A DNA stretch of 64,000 nucleotides from the NCBI GenBank assembly GCA_047967505.1, contig CM106539.1. One strand, written 5' to 3'. How positions within the stretch are numbered: position 1 is the stretch's first letter; each line of letters begins with the position of its first letter. The notes under the pieces were generated by a model. That model saw only the letters and a list, made by a program, of their open reading frames with translations, was not told the DNA's origin and searched no databases. The position numbers and the translations under genes are program-made. Source of the DNA: Dipteris shenzhenensis. Its lineage: Eukaryota; Polypodiophyta; Polypodiopsida; Gleicheniales. Shown here piece after piece: positions 23,780 to 36,355 of this stretch.

Positions 23780-25067
23780 ATGCTGCTCATGAAGTATGGT
23801 ACTTTCAAGGCAAAGAATGCCAAGTATGACACGCGTCTACTTGCAGACTTCACGAACCAGCACAACTGTGAGATGATTACTTTAGTTGTCCCCCACTTCT
23901 TTGTCCAGCAATACAAGGACGTTCTCATCCCAATCTCTTTCTACAAGATCGAGGGAGCGACAGTTAGTAGCGCACGGGTGAAGGAGGAAGCGCATACTAC
24001 TCTTTGTATGTGGATGCAACTACGCTTGTTGTTAAGGGGCAGGAGTTTGAGGGGACTATCAACTTTGTGAATGAGACAACCATAGCAGAGTTTATGCGCT
24101 GTGCAGCTTGGACTCTGAGGATGAAACTTGGAACGATTTCCACTGTCATGGGCACAATAAGTGTTGTGGTTATAAAGGTCGATGGAGACAGTTTTGCGGT
24201 AGATCAGTTGATCGTTGCTGACAGGCCACATGATGAAGATCATTCTGCTGTAAGTTCCTCGCATTAAACAAATGTTGTTTAGTGAAACCATTCTTTTGTT
24301 GTTAAATTCCATCGACCTCGTCTAAGGTAGATGTTCTTCGTCGAAGCACTTTCATCGAGTTGCAAAGCCCATGGCTGAATCCTTTGTTTTTTCAATAGCT
24401 CGCTTTCGTAGGTGAACGCAAGAGCATCCTCACATGCTTTGTACAGGAGTACAATGAGGATGGGATTGTGAGGTACACACTCCAAACTGTCTCCTTCATG
24501 ACAATAAAAAACACCTTGGGATTTTACGACTTCAGCATACTGGCAGAGATTCCTGATGGTGGGAAGAAGATGGAGCTCCAGGAAGTTTTCATGGCGCAAG
24601 TATCCAAACTTGGATATGGTCAAAGAGTAAGCTTGCATTGACTCAAACTATTGCCTCTAGAAAAATCCTTTGCTAACATCTTAGCTTTTTGCCCCTACAG
24701 GTCTTAGGCATTCTGCCTTTCACGAACCTAAATGCATAGCTTGTGGAGTTCCAATGCACGTGTTGTGGCAGCACGCGAGTCAATTGTGACCCTGGTCACC
24801 CTGAAAAGTTTTAGTTGCAAGTCCATCCAATTCATCTCCAAGGTTCCTCTCTTGAAAGGGCATATCTATGGTCGTGATGGTGCGAACATCTCGAGCACCA
24901 TCCGTGGCATGCTAGTCGACAACCTGGTCCGTTTGCAAGCACCTTTCCTCGAGCTCTACATTGAGAGTGTTCTAAATGTACATTTGATGCTCCTCAGCAT
25001 CAAGCCTGCTAGAAGCTTCACTATTAACAGCTCTAGTCAATTGGTTGCATTCGAGTTGAACGCATGA
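23780..25067 (+). pseudogene. RPA-like single-strand DNA-binding protein of the Helitron
   Basis: Plus-strand fragments read like a replication protein A large-subunit homologue, a gene often carried by plant Helitrons. Visible are an OB-fold-like N-terminal piece (LLADFTNQHNCEMITLVV to PISFYKIEGATVSS), a second piece around KGQEFEGTINFVNETT and a later piece LAFVGERKSILTCF to YTLQTVSF. A cysteine pair FQCTCCG near 24753 followed by CDPGH suggests the C-terminal zinc ribbon. Likely introns run from GTAAGTTC (about 24251) to TTTCGTAG and from GTAAGCTTG (about 24627) to CCCCTACAG. Frameshifts and stops break it. Family assignment is by pattern only. Confidence 0.4.
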
Positions 25068-25183
25068 AGAGACTATTGTACTTGCTTGGTGTTTGCAATA
25101 GATTTGTGGCTTGGACTGGATTGTAAGTTGTTTATTACTTAAACTTGCAATAATAGGGAAAAGGAAAAATTTTCATTTGTCCA

Positions 25184-26945
25184 ATGGATGAGCAATTTGA
25201 CATAGAAGCTTTTGATGAACGAAAACATGCAACTTTCAAATCATTGCACCTGAACAATCATGACATCGTGGTATGCTTGCTTGACTTCTTTCCCACTCAT
25301 ACATATGAGTCATTACTACAATCACTAAGCAACTCCATCCTCTTCTCTTCGACATGCTTGTCGTTCCCTTGGAGAGATATGCTTTCAATGTCGCGCTTGA
25401 TATCACCACAGAGGATTGACCCTGAGCATGTCACTCTAATTCTGCGAGCCAGCTCAAGCTCATGTGCCTTGCTACAAGACTGCCTTGAACGAGCAAGCCA
25501 GATCTTCCAATGTCCATTCGAGCTCAGTTGTCAAGACATTGCAAGCACACACACTGTCTTTGGACACAATGCTCTTTCCGCTAAGCCGAAGACAATTCTG
25601 ATGGATGAGGTCACTGAGTTGTCGCCATTGCATAGATGCAAATGGAAATGAGCATACATGCAATGGACTGACCCACATGAACTTGCTTTAGTCGACACAA
25701 TGGCTGATGCAACCACGAAGCACATTGCAATGCACTATGTAGAGTCCTTTCCTTCATTCGTGCATTCATTGCAAGCTATTGCCTCAAAAGTCTACAAAAT
25801 CAAAAAAACTCTTGCCACAGCAAACAAGAGTTTTTCTATGGACAGAGCCTCAGCAATACAAGGTGCCACGAAGAGCTTCCTACCAAGAAATTGCTCGGTA
25901 TGAGCTGGCAAATAAGGACAGGCGGTTTGCAATGTCCATAGCAAACCTATTCTTCAAGGCAATGAAAGCCCAAGTATTGTCCTTATCTTGGGTCCACATG
26001 CGAAAAGGGAAATTGCAAGACCGATGAATATAAGCAAAGGATGCAGGGAAGGACACGGACATCGAGCAGCTTTTCCAATCACACATTGATTTTTGTGACT
26101 TCGCATGTCTGTGCACATCCTCTGACTACGAACACAAGTTGAAAAAGAGCCTATTTGCAATGGTCAGATAACTAGGGCCCCCGACTTTTTTCTTGACTTT
26201 CTCCACCATAGAGAAGAACTGGAACCCTTTGGTCTCTTGTCTAAAAAAGGCCATAAAAACTACTTCTGGACAGTGCATAGACACCCAGGACATCGATCTA
26301 TGTAAACTGATATGAGATGATCCCGTCACGATTGCAAGGTACTATGTTCACAAATTCCAATCAACGAAGCGTCTACTTAAGTAGGATGCAACAATCTTGG
26401 GTAAGGTGCTCAACTTTTTCTTTGTAACGGAATTCCAAAACAGAGGGAGCCAACATGATCACAGTCTCCTATGGATTAAGGATGCACCTATCCTTGGTGC
26501 AGGTCTCGACTCCGACATTGGAGCTTTCATTGACAAGCACATATCAACTGATATCTCATTGCTTGCACTTGAGAACAAAGACATTCAAAGGCACAAGCAT
26601 AGGAAAACATGCCATAAAAGGGGACAATCTTGCCATTTTAATTTCCCTAGGCCCCTCATGCGGTCAACAAGGATATTGCACCCATTGAACGACACAACAA
26701 ACATCAACAAACACAAAAGAAACTACAAAACAATCAATAGCCTGCTCGGTGAAGCATCAATCCAAGACCTTGGGTTTGATAGTTTTCTGGAAGCATTAAC
26801 ATTATTAAAAGAAGATTACATCCTCGCCTTGGGTGCAAACATCAGGCAAGCAACAATGTTCTTGCGCAGACACCCCAAAGATATATTCACGAACAATTTC
26901 AATATTGACATCTCTAGATTGTGGGAGGCTAACACTGACATCCAA
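25184..26945 (+). pseudogene. Helitron Rep, N-terminal region and HUH motif
   Basis: Helitron replication initiator, the nickase that starts rolling-circle transposition. From about 25860 the family pattern is clear: RYELANKDRRFAMSIANLFF, then LGPPTFFLTFST, then DDPVTIARYYVHKFQ, VLNFFFVTEFQNRGSQHDHSLLW, and DIQRHKHRKTCHK followed by NFPRPLMRST. The HUH motif is H-D-H at 26454-26462. Three in-frame stops lie upstream (26169-26171, 26313-26315, 26382-26384). The frame then runs open to 26945, where the CACTA-I insertion begins right after the codons for DIQ. The part 25184-25860 is open in pieces but not recognisable. Confidence 0.8.
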
Positions 26946-27040
26946 CACTACTACACACAGATCCTATTGCGATGTTTACGTACTGACATTTAGTGCGCGC
27001 GGGGTGCTAATCGTCGGTATGAAAAGCGCGTCTCGTAAAG

Positions 27041-27162
27041 CATCACTATATAGCGATGTTAGATAAACGTCGCTATATAGCGACTATTACAAAAATGCTA
27101 TATAGCGACTTATGAGTGTTGCTATATAGCGACACTGAGATACTATTTTATAGCGACATTTT
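27041..27162. repeat. CACTA-I left subterminal palindromes
   Basis: Five or more copies of the GTCGCTATATAGCGAC motif, several with one or two substitutions, spaced about 25 bp, just inside the left terminus. Confidence 0.85.
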
Positions 27163-27328
27163 CCAGAGAGGTTTTTTACTCATATAGGCCTTAAAAGTTA
27201 GTTTTTTCCAATGATAAATTTTTTTAAATTTTCATACATGTTTGATCTCATAGAGAATAAAAATATGAGAGCATGTACATCAAGCCTTCGAAGCTCATAT
27301 ATTCATGTCCAAGTTTGAGATGAAAAAA

Positions 27329-30300
27329 TCAGTTAAGAGCATTTACATCAATTGTTTCATCTTGAGCCAAGTCTAAGGCACCAAACAAGTCTATCTCCAA
27401 CTCTATACTGAGTTGATCTCCTATATTATCATCGTACTCTAGCATCGTACGTTCACCTAAAAGTACTTGATCATCTTCTTTAATAAAGTGTGGTGATTCT
27501 TGATGATTGGTCTTCTTCCTCAATATCATGATCTCCATCTTCCTCCCGTGTGATGTCATTATGCGCATCTTCCTCTTGGCTCATATTGTGATCTTCATCT
27601 TCTTCGCTAGATTCATCGAGATCAATTGGATCCAGCATTGGTAGTGGCATCTCCATATCCACATCTCTATCTTCAAGAATTTGCTTACTTTGTGGTGCAG
27701 CTTGGATCACGTACCACCATCTTGGATCAGAACGATCCGGATGAAAAACCACCTATATTGAAGATGGGTGCCAAATGTCATCAATTATATATATGAAATT
27801 ATGCTCAAGTACATGTATCAATGGATCTTTAAAAACGAAAGCTTCAATTAATTAAATCATTAGTATGCACCTACCCGCAGTGCTCGAGAAGAACAAAAGT
27901 ATCACTTTCATCAGTCCAATGTTTGGTGGAATCTATTGCAAAGAAATTGCTACTATCTTTTCTCACTATCGCATGGGGACCGTTGTAAATACTTCTAAAC
28001 CATTTTACATCAAGAATGAAAATACTAAATCGTCTGAAATCAACTTCATAGATGTCGCATATGGTTCCACAATAATCCAACTGTGAGGAGAGAAGATTGG
28101 TATCCGAAGCACTCGCTCGGCTATCTTGTGTGAAGTTAGCCATGACTCCACAATCATACGTGACTCTCTTTGAATCGATGCGTTCCACGCAAAAATGTCA
28201 TCCATATGACCATAATGCACTGTACTTTTTGTACTATAAAAGAGCATCATTAAAACAATGAAGATGCATCTATTTTATAGCGTATATTGCCACAAATAAT
28301 TACTTAATTACATCAAGAGGTAAGAAACTTACATGCACCATACATCTAGATGATAACTCTCGCTCGCACTCGTTTATTGTCTCTCCATCACGTCGGCTTT
28401 ACGTAGAGCCAGTTGTAGCCAATCAAGTGACATGTGAGTGGGGAGAAGCGCCAAATCCCATGGATATGGTTGCGATCACTTGTACATTACTCTGAATCTT
28501 ATCCTTGCATTTATTCTTTTTGCTTTGGCCACTTCATATCTCTCAATCCACTTCTGCATCTTAGGGCTATGGAGGATACAAAACTTATTGAATTTCTCCA
28601 TTTCCTCTTCGCTCATCTTTCTTTCAATCCCTTTTCCTTGGGGAACCTTGCCAACGATGCGATCATCATCGTTGTTATGCCAAGCTTACGGCATATCAGG
28701 ATCCGTGGATGCAAGAAACTCTGTGTTATATACTAATGACTCTTGCACAAGCCATCCCTCTGCCATGCTTGCTTCTAATCTTGCTCTTTGTCTTACAAAT
28801 CTCTTTAAAGTTTTCATAAACCGCTTGAGAAAAAACATCCATCAACTATGAATGGTACCTGCAATAGCCACCTCATCAACTATGTACACAAGCAAGTGGA
28901 CTTGAGTTGTCATAATGCTCGAGGGAAAGTGCTTCTCAAGTAAGCATACGGCTTTGATGGATTCCACCCTAGACTTCTCGATGCTTGATATGGAGATCTC
29001 TTTTTGAGATATCCACCTATTTCACATGTCCATGTAAGATATTTTCATAATCAGTCTACAGATTAATCAGCTTAAATTGAAGAAAATGCAATCAATGCGA
29101 TTTGATAGTAAGCATACCTCACAATACCACAGATCTTGAATATAGCATTTCTAACATCTTCTTGTAAGCACCCTTTTATTGTAATTGGGAGGATGATCTA
29201 TCAAAGCAACAAAGAAGTCATGTCAACAATATAATATAATCATAATTACGCTAACGCATCATGATTATTGGTACACTAATTTTACTTAGAATACCTGTAA
29301 GACCTTGTGCCAATCATGGGACTTGAGCCCACTAAGCTTATTGTCGTTTGAAAATGCTCCTTTCAAGCAATGCATGTACCCTGTCGGTGTTTGAAAAGAG
29401 GCAATGTCTGCCTTGATTGCTGCCTCCTCCCTCGTAGAGAGGATCCACATTGTTTTCGAGAGGACAACTTTTCCCGAAGCATGCACTTGGGGCCACAAAC
29501 GAGACATCTTATTCATAGCACGCAAGTCTTCTCGCACTCCTCTCGATCTTTGGAACCAACCAAGTGTGCCCAAATAGTAGCCCCCACATTCTTGAAGATA
29601 TGCATGGGATCCAAGAGATGATTGATTTGTAACTGACCCCAATAAGGAAGCTCGTGAAAGATCGTTAGCCTCTTCATACCAAGAGGAGGTTCCTCTCCAT
29701 TCACCCTCCAAGCTTGAATCTAGTCACTTGCCTTCAAATATGATAGTGGTGGATCAAGCTGACTCCACATGCGAGATGGTTGAGCAGAAGGTATTGAGCA
29801 TGACCTTCATAAACATTTTTCCTCATATGTTTGGAGTAGTGTGCAAGCGATTTCAAACCCGGTCCACAAACAGGACAAGCATGGTACCCACTTGTAACAA
29901 GTCCTGCACGCATGCATGAATGTGTTAGTATAAGACATGCATGTGAAAGAGAGTCATAAAAGCATAATCCCTCATTATATATGTAGAGACACAACCATGT
30001 ACCTGTGCACTCTCCATATCCTGGGTAGTCATGCATGGTCCACATCAAGATACCCCTGACCAAAATATCATTGGTATGTCTAGGAGCTCTGGAAATATCA
30101 AAGACCTGCACTCCTCTCCATAATATCTGTAACTCCTCTATCAAAGGTGTCATGTACACGTCCATATTTTTTGCCTTGTACTTTCCTGGCACAAGTAGTG
30201 CAAGCATGAGGTGTCCCCTTTTTATCGTTAGCCATGGTGGGATATTGTAATTCACCATGACAATGGGCCATGTCGACCAAGATGTCAAGCGTAACCCAAA

Positions 30301-31420
30301 AGGATTCACGCCGTCCATGGCGAGCCCAAGATGTAAGTTGCATGGCTCCCTCGCAAAGTCCGGCCACTGATTATCTATGTGCTTTCAAGCTGCACAATCT
30401 GCGAGAATCCTCAATGTGTCATTGTTGGACCGATGAGATGCATGCCATGTCATCAACTCTGCTATGGATTTGCATCGAAACATGTGTTGTATTCTTGCAA
30501 TGATGGGAAAGTGTCTCAAGACCTTTACCGGTATCCGCTCACCCTGCAAGTCATCTCTATATCATTGTTTCCCACACTTTGGACAACTTGCCAAATCTCC
30601 ATGCTCACGACGAAAGAGAATACAATCATTACGGCAAGCATGGATGGTATCATAATCCATACCCACTGTTGTTAGCATCTTTTTCGCTTCATCTCTTGAT
30701 GCGGGCATGGTATTTGTGCAGGCAACATCTTCTGGAGCAACCTATGATAATTCAAACATACATACGCTTCGAACAATGATGATTCGGTATACACTATCCA
30801 AATGATGTTTCTCAAAACAAACATGATGATTCTCAAAACAAACAATATCCAAATAATGAGTCAAATTAATGCAAGAGCTAACCTCATTAAGGCCGAGACA
30901 CTTGTATCCAACCACCCATACTTTACTTGCAGATTCAAGATTGAGAGACAAGCACGTAGTTTAGACATCCTAGCACCCTCGTACAATTGTGTTGATTCAA
31001 CTCTCGCATTTTGACATCATGTCAACCATACCCTCATCATCATTTGGGAGACTATAGTCTTGCTCAAAGTGTGAAGGTATATGCGTACCCTCGTCAGCCT
31101 CCTCATCCTGTTTTAAGATTTCGTGTAAATATAAGATCTTGTATTTCTTGGTATCCAATAAGACTACGAACTTAAATCCAATAAGACTACAAACTTAAAT
31201 AGCTTTGACTTACCAATAGTCCATCAACACGTGCAACACCAATGATGGGTACTGGTTCAGGCTCCTCCCCATACATCCGTAAGTGGCACATGATAATACG
31301 ATGTTAATGTCGTACTTCTCGCTTGCAATGAGTGCAATGACATTATAACTTCTCCGTAAGCCACTTTGTGCTCCCGCACGTTGGCGCATCATCGGATGAG
31401 CTTCCACTCATCCCTTTCAT
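27329..31420 (-). pseudogene. tnp2 transposase of CACTA-I, inactivated
   Basis: Homologue of En/Spm TNPD (transposase family tnp2, then DUF4218 and DUF4216 regions). The inferred start is the ATG at 31420. Recognisable in order: a cysteine/histidine N-terminal segment (CHCTHCKREVRH), SILNLQVKYGW, CPKCG, MDGVNPFG, IPPWLTIKRGHLMLALLVPG, WTMHDYPGYGECTG, an intron, GYHACPVCG, LLDPMHIFKNVGA, then the DUF4218 part, then the DUF4216 part (YCGTICDIYEVDF), and an acidic C-terminus. Inactivating changes include stops in the N-terminal segment, TGA at 30562-30564 after CPKCGKQ, a stop before IQAW near 29718, and a frameshift near 29553. It has decayed more than the copy at 53.6 kb. Confidence 0.9.
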
Positions 31421-31521
31421 CTACACATAAAATCACAACATAAGTTGCAAGAAAATATATTAACAGTTATAAAATAGCATCTATGAGCTTCCCTTCAACT
31501 TAGAATAAAAAGTGTCTTAAA

Positions 31522-31630
31522 GCATCGCTATATAGTGACGTTTTGCTCTGTTCCGTCGCTATATTGTGATGCTTTTCATTAAAAACGTCGCTATATAGCG
31601 ATGGAAAAGCGTCGCTATATTACGACGCTG
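31522..31630. promoter_or_regulatory. CACTA-I central palindrome cluster, divergent promoter
   Basis: Four copies of the GTCGCTATATAGCGAC type lie between the start of tnp2 (minus) and the start of the TNPA-like gene (plus). The same motif marks both element ends, suggesting that a protein which binds the ends also acts on this bidirectional promoter. Regulation is inferred from position only. Confidence 0.6.
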
Positions 31631-32142
31631 TGGATTAAAACTGAAACCTACCGCTACGCATGGCGCTTTCTTTAGCACTCTCTAATCTTTCAAGTAAATA
31701 AGGCAATCTCTCCTCCCACCTATTTCTGACGACCTCCCATCTATTTTTGACAACCTCCCACTCTATTCTCCACTCCTCACCCTTCTCCTAGCTCTTGTGC
31801 TCCCTCTCCACCCTTCTCCCTCTTTGGTTTCTTGAAAGAAAGTTTTTCAAAAGGTGAGTCTGTTTCAATAATGTAGGTTATTTGTTTGTTAGCTTTAGTT
31901 TTGTGAGTGCTTCTCCTTGTATTGCTAAACCTATAAACTAGTTTTCATGCTTGTTTTCAAAGGATTGAAACAAAAAACGAGATTTCAAGAAAGAAAGAAG
32001 ACTCACCTCTTCTTTTCCTTTTTTGTATTTCTCTTCCTTCTCTTTCTCCTTGTCTCCTCAATCTCCTCCTTTCAAGAAGTTACTTTTGTAATCTCCTCCT
32101 TCCTCTAACATCTTATTTGAAAAATGGTATGTTTCCTCTCTT

Positions 32143-32190
32143 TTGTAGGGCCAGTCCATAACACCGAGCGGGACGTACTATTTCAAGTAA
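32143..32190 (+). other. Conserved short leader exon of the CACTA-I TNPA-like gene
   Basis: GGCCAGTCC...GAGCGGGACGTAC is bounded by TTTTGTAG on the left and GTAAGTGC on the right, as expected of an internal exon. The equivalent in CACTA-II (58626-58707) is conserved in sequence and in both splice sites. It is probably non-coding. Confidence 0.5.
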
Positions 32191-32269
32191 GTGCTTCCTC
32201 TTTTTTCTATTTGTTATTTTTGTTATTTGCATTGGCTTGCAGCTAGTGCCTTAAGCGCTAGCTGCAGTG

Positions 32270-33334
32270 ATGGGCGTAGAAACCCTCTCTTTCCCCTCTC
32301 TTTCCTCTTCTTTCCCTCTTCTCTCCTCTTCTTTCCCTCCTTTCCTTCTTCTCTCCTTCAATCTTTCAATCTCTTTTCTCCTCTTTTCCCCTCTTTCCTT
32401 TCCCTCTTCTTCTCTCTTTTCCTCTTTTTCCCTCTTTCCTTTCCCTCTTCTTCTCTCTTTCCCTCTTCTTCTCTCTTTCTTTCCCTCTTTTTTCCTCTTT
32501 CCTTTCCCTCTTCTTCTCTCTTTCCCCCTTCTCTTATGCTCATGCATAAGAGAAGTAGACATATGCTCATGCATAAGCATGAGCATATGTCTCTTTTTCC
32601 CTCTTTCCTTTCCCTCTTCTTCTCTCTTTCTTTCCCTCTTTCTCATTTTTCAATCTCTCTTTCCTTTCAATCTTCTTCTCTCTTTTTCCCTCTTTCCTTT
32701 CCCTCTTCTTCTCTCTTTCCCTCTTTCCTTTCCCTCTTCTTCTCTCTTTCTTTCCCTCTCTTTCCTTCTTTCCTTTACCTCTTCTTCTCTCTTTCCCCCT
32801 TCTCTTATGCTCATGCATAAGCATAAGCATGAGCATATGCTCATGCTTATGCTTATGCATGAGCATTAGAGAAGTAGACATATGCTCATGCATAAGCATG
32901 AGCATATGTCTCTTTTTCCATCTTTACTTTCCCTCTTTTCCTCTTCTTCTCTCTTTCTTTCCCTCTTTTTCCCTCTTTCCTTTCCCTCTTCTTCTCTCTT
33001 TCCCCCTTCTCTTATGCTCATGCATAAGCATAAGCATGAGCATGTGCTCATGCTTATGCTTATGCATGAGCATAAGAGAAGGGGGAAAGAGAGAAGGTGC
33101 TCATGCTTATGCTTATGCATGAGCATAAGAGAAGTAGACATAAGCATGAGCATATGCCTCTTTTTCCCTCTTTCCTTTCCCTTTTCTTCTCTCTTTCCCT
33201 CTTTCCTTTCCCTCTTCTTCTCTCTTTTCCTCTTTTTCCCTCTTTCCTTTCCCTCTTCTTCTCTCTTTCCCACTTTCTTTTCCCTCTTCTTCTCTCTTTC
33301 TTTTCCTCTTTTTCCATCTTTCCTTTCTCTCCTA
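32270..33334. repeat. CACTA-I satellite, left portion
   Basis: CTTTCCCTCTTCTTCTCT-type polypyrimidine blocks alternate with self-complementary blocks built from GCTCATGCATAAGC and GCATAAGCATGAGC. The other portion of the same satellite, on the opposite strand because of the inversion, is at 38045-40440. Long open frames here on both strands are repeat by-products. Confidence 0.95.
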
Positions 33335-33344
33335 GTCATTGTGT

Positions 33345-33590
33345 GCGGGATTTGTAGCTTGTTCATAGCAAATAGGATGCAACAATTACAACCCTTTTGC
33401 AGAAAGTGGCAATCCCAGTTACGGATTTACCTTGTACTTTGTTGAATCCCTGTATTGTGGCATTGTTGCTCCGCACCACGTGGAGTTCTTGCAAGCACTA
33501 GATTGATGCGGCCATGATGCTAGGCGTCGACAAAATATGCGATGCGAGGACCTTGTGTTTAAAGATTGCAGGTTGTATGACCGGTTTTCA
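33345..33590 (-). pseudogene. Helitron endonuclease, N-terminal half
   Basis: Exonuclease-endonuclease-phosphatase (AP-like) fold start: NLQSLNTRS, then after a frame change CLQELHVV with the catalytic glutamate codon at 33486-33488, then KSVTGIATFCKR. A stop follows just before the breakpoint. It lies directly 3' of the helicase. Its partner half is at 40441-40870. Confidence 0.7.
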
Positions 33591-35651
33591 TAGTGACTGA
33601 GGGGGTTGCCACAACCGAGTTTCACGTAATCGATTTAGCTCCTGGAGGACGGCGTCATCAACCTTAATGTGTTTTTCTTGCAACGGTTGCAAGATGTATA
33701 GATTTCCTGGGTCATGGATGCAGGATAGCGCTGTGTATATGAGGCCATGTGTTTTTATACCTAATGGGTCAAATGCAAGACATTCCATGGTGAGCCCTTG
33801 TGCACAATGTATTGTCCAAGTAGTAGGTGCCTGGATAGGGAATCGGTACCTGCAAACAGTATTTAGGTGTTTTTTCCCTATTTGAAATTCTCACGAAATT
33901 TGCAAGATAGGAGTCCAAGTCCTAGGAGTTTCTTTTTTGAAGAGGAAGTGGTATTTTGATCGTGTCTGTCTGCCTGTTGATGTCTTTGTGAATTCAATCC
34001 AAACGATAGGAGGATCCGTTTCCTTTGTCACGGACCTGAAAATCACATCGGTGCCATTCACAAGCCCGTCTAGAATGTCAAGGTTTCCAGTGCACATTTC
34101 GACGATCATGCCAGGTTTGAGGTGTAACTCCTTGTGCAATCCTCCTGTCAACTTCGAGTCTGTGGGGATCCATACTGTTTTGCTGCATGTTTTGTGCCTG
34201 ATGTCCCTCGCTTCGATGCAATCCGACTCTATTGGCAAGGCCATGAAAACGTCACGGTTGTGAGCATCTTTACACACGTTTGTGTAGAAAAGGTGTGGCG
34301 TGTCTTCTTTGTTCGGGGGGTGTTGACAATACATGTCATTGATAAGCGAAAGGTCAGCGGAGGTGTGGATGCCTATGCACAAGCAGTTTAGTTGGTCGAG
34401 AAAATTGCCGTGCTGTTGACGCATGGGCATGTCGAGCTCATAGTACATGGCATTTTCTTACCAGGTTGAAGGATTTGCAGCTAGCATTGAAGGCTTACAA
34501 GAGAAGATCCAGTTGTTTTTTGTTATGGCAAAAGTCTCTGTATAGCAGTATGTCGACTCCCCCGAATGGCTCAGAATGGTTGTGCTTTAGTTTGCAGATC
34601 GGCATGTCAGCTGCAATGAGTGTGTTTTGGCCTATGAGCGATACCTCATCAAAGACAATTAGCTTGACATCCTTGTATAGTTGCGACAACATCTCTAGTT
34701 TTTTTGTTGAAAGACTCTTGTGTGTCAAGGCAAGCAAAGGCAAATGCAAGGCTGCGTGTATAGTTGTGCCCCCTATGTTGCAAGCTGCTTTGCTAGTGTA
34801 TGCCAAAAGCAAGACTCTTGGGAGGTCAACATTGTTGAAGTACGCATGAGTGTAGTGACGTTGCAATGCTTAAACCAGCAGTAGCAAGGAGAAAGTTTTA
34901 CCTATTCCAACATTCCCAGACAAGAACAAGAACAATTGCTCGTGAGGTCTTGTTCTTTTCTTTAGCATTATATCGTCTAGGAGCAATCGTTGCTTGGTGT
35001 TCAATTTTCGAACCTCGCAATAGTACTCTTCGTTGGGCATTGAAGTGAAAGTGAATGTCGAAGCAATTTGATGTTGTGCCATCTTCTAACCATGTTGAAG
35101 CTCAACATTTAAGTCAAACTCGACAGGTGTAGGTGAAGGATACCAATTTGTTGACATGGACAATGAGTCTAATGGTACACTGTGATTGTCAAGTGGTGTG
35201 ATGCTTTTGTTGAATGCGTTGAAGTTATTGTTAATGGTTTGTTTCTCATGTGTGAAAATGTCATGCCACGTTGGAAAAGTTTCACTTGTGTGATGCTCAT
35301 CTTCCATGAATAGTAGGTATAGTAGACAAAGCTCCTTGTAGTGGTTCTCAATGTCCTTGGTTTTGTTGTAGTTGTTGAAGCGAATGATCTCCCTAGCCGC
35401 TTTCGTTTCTTGATTGAGTAGCCCGTTGTCGTGTATACAATTGCAAACTCTACCAAACAGAGGTTCTGCATGTGTTCTGGTCTTTTTTTATATTTTCCAA
35501 TAATGTCTTCGAAAAAAATGTCAGTGCTTAGTGGATCCATGTTCTCTACCTGAAAGCGGTGCTTCAGAAGTAGTGTTCGTTCTTCAAGAGGGCTCATGTT
35601 AATGTAGCAAAATTGTCTTGTTAAGCTAGTTAATGGCAAGGACAAACACAA
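33588..35651 (-). pseudogene. Helitron PIF1-like helicase
   Basis: 5'-to-3' SF1B helicase of the Rep-helicase protein. In order: YINMSPLEERTLLLKH and KYKKRPEHMQNLCLVEFA (Rep-helicase linker); LNTKQRLLLDDI; Walker A GNVGIGKT at about 34893-34917; NIGGTTIHAALHLPL; Walker B LIVFDEVSLIG near 34641-34675; PFGGVDILL; MRQQHGNF; and the C-terminal helicase motif THGLIYTALS near 33720-33750, where canonical copies have a GQ(L)YVALSR-like sequence. The frame changes several times (about 35170, 35085, 34490 and 33890) and short stretches are lost. Confidence 0.88.
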
Positions 35652-35700
35652 GTATGCTACCTACTGCAAACTGATGTGTTGTGTGTTCAAAATTGCTTTC

Positions 35701-35850
35701 CTAATCTTTTAGATCTACTCGTTTGCTGGATTGCCTTCTCGCAAAGCACTGAGACATCGCTTCATTCATTGCATTTACAGTTGCATGGCCAACTTTTGTC
35801 ATGTATGAAGTGCAATATGATGTAGATCCGTGTGGATTTGCAACGAATTG
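35701..35850 (-). pseudogene. Helitron Rep, C-terminal tyrosine (Y2) segment
   Basis: Continues the Rep frame that was cut at 26945. It starts with the CAA target-duplication codon and reads FVANPHGSTSYCTSYMTKV. Two tyrosines four residues apart (codons at 35815-35817 and 35803-35805) followed by K fit the YxxxYxxK catalytic motif of Helitron Rep. The frame is open to 35701. Confidence 0.85.
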
Positions 35851-35968
35851 CACTACAAGGCATAGGCCCTTTTCCAACGAAAATACCAACGCTTTTTACA
35901 TTTTTTTAAAAAAAATTTACGAGTGCAAACATCGTTATTAAAGTCGTTAAAAGCGTCGGAAAAGAACC

Positions 35969-36036
35969 GTCGCTATATAGCGACGCTGTTAAACGTTGCT
36001 ATATAGCGACACTGGTAAACGTTGCTATATAGCCAT
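35969..36036. repeat. CACTA-I right subterminal palindromes
   Basis: Three copies of the GTCGCTATATAGCGAC type, two of them mutated, against five in CACTA-II. Confidence 0.85.
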
Positions 36037-36049
36037 GATTAACAGAACT

Positions 36050-36120
36050 AAAAAAAAGGATTAGTGGGGCTAAACAAGGCTTGCTATAGCCCTGTTTAGC
36101 CCCACTAATCCTTTTTTTTT
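36050..36120. repeat. Conserved hairpin near CACTA-I right end
   Basis: Inverted repeat with arms GGATTAGTGGGGCTAAACA / TGTTTAGCCCCACTAATCC extended by A and T runs, around a loop of roughly a dozen bases. The same structure at the same place exists in CACTA-II (63677-63753). It lies between the end of the TNPA-like gene and the subterminal array and could act as a transcript end or be an old MITE. Confidence 0.85.
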
Positions 36121-36355
36121 TTGAAATTACAAAAAAAAAAAAATTATAACAAAATTTCCCTTGCGAAAAGGGTGATACAAAATCGCTCAAATGAAATGAT
36201 CGAGCAACAAAATTAGCATATATATGTCGAACATATACAACATTGTTTGTTATAAAATTACCCTTTCGAAAGGGTGATACAAATTTGCTTAAACGAGCAG
36301 ATATACAAAATGACATACATGGCGAAGAAAATGCAAACTGCTACTACTACTACTA

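Larger units (their letters stand above)
26946..33334 (+). mobile_element. CACTA-I element, left part
   Basis: Starts with CACTACTACACAC at 26946, preceded by target duplication CAA (26943-26945) within Helitron Rep. Contains a subterminal palindrome array, the tnp2 gene (minus), a central palindrome array, the 5' part of a plus-strand gene, and polypyrimidine/palindromic satellite up to about 33334, where it abuts inverted Helitron sequence. Its continuation is 40440 down to 35851. Total element length is about 10.98 kb, matching CACTA-II. Confidence 0.92.

Noticed and set aside
30035-30250. Repeatedly occurring plus-strand frame similar to those at 56335-56550 and, inverted, 10060-10308
   Set aside because: Its conservation is due to lying antisense to the tnp2 core; the sense strand has the known family.
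35851-36036. A third, separate CACTA element starting at 35851
   Set aside because: The adjacent CAA matches the target duplication at 26943-26945 and the Rep frame continues across, so it is the other end of CACTA-I moved by inversion.
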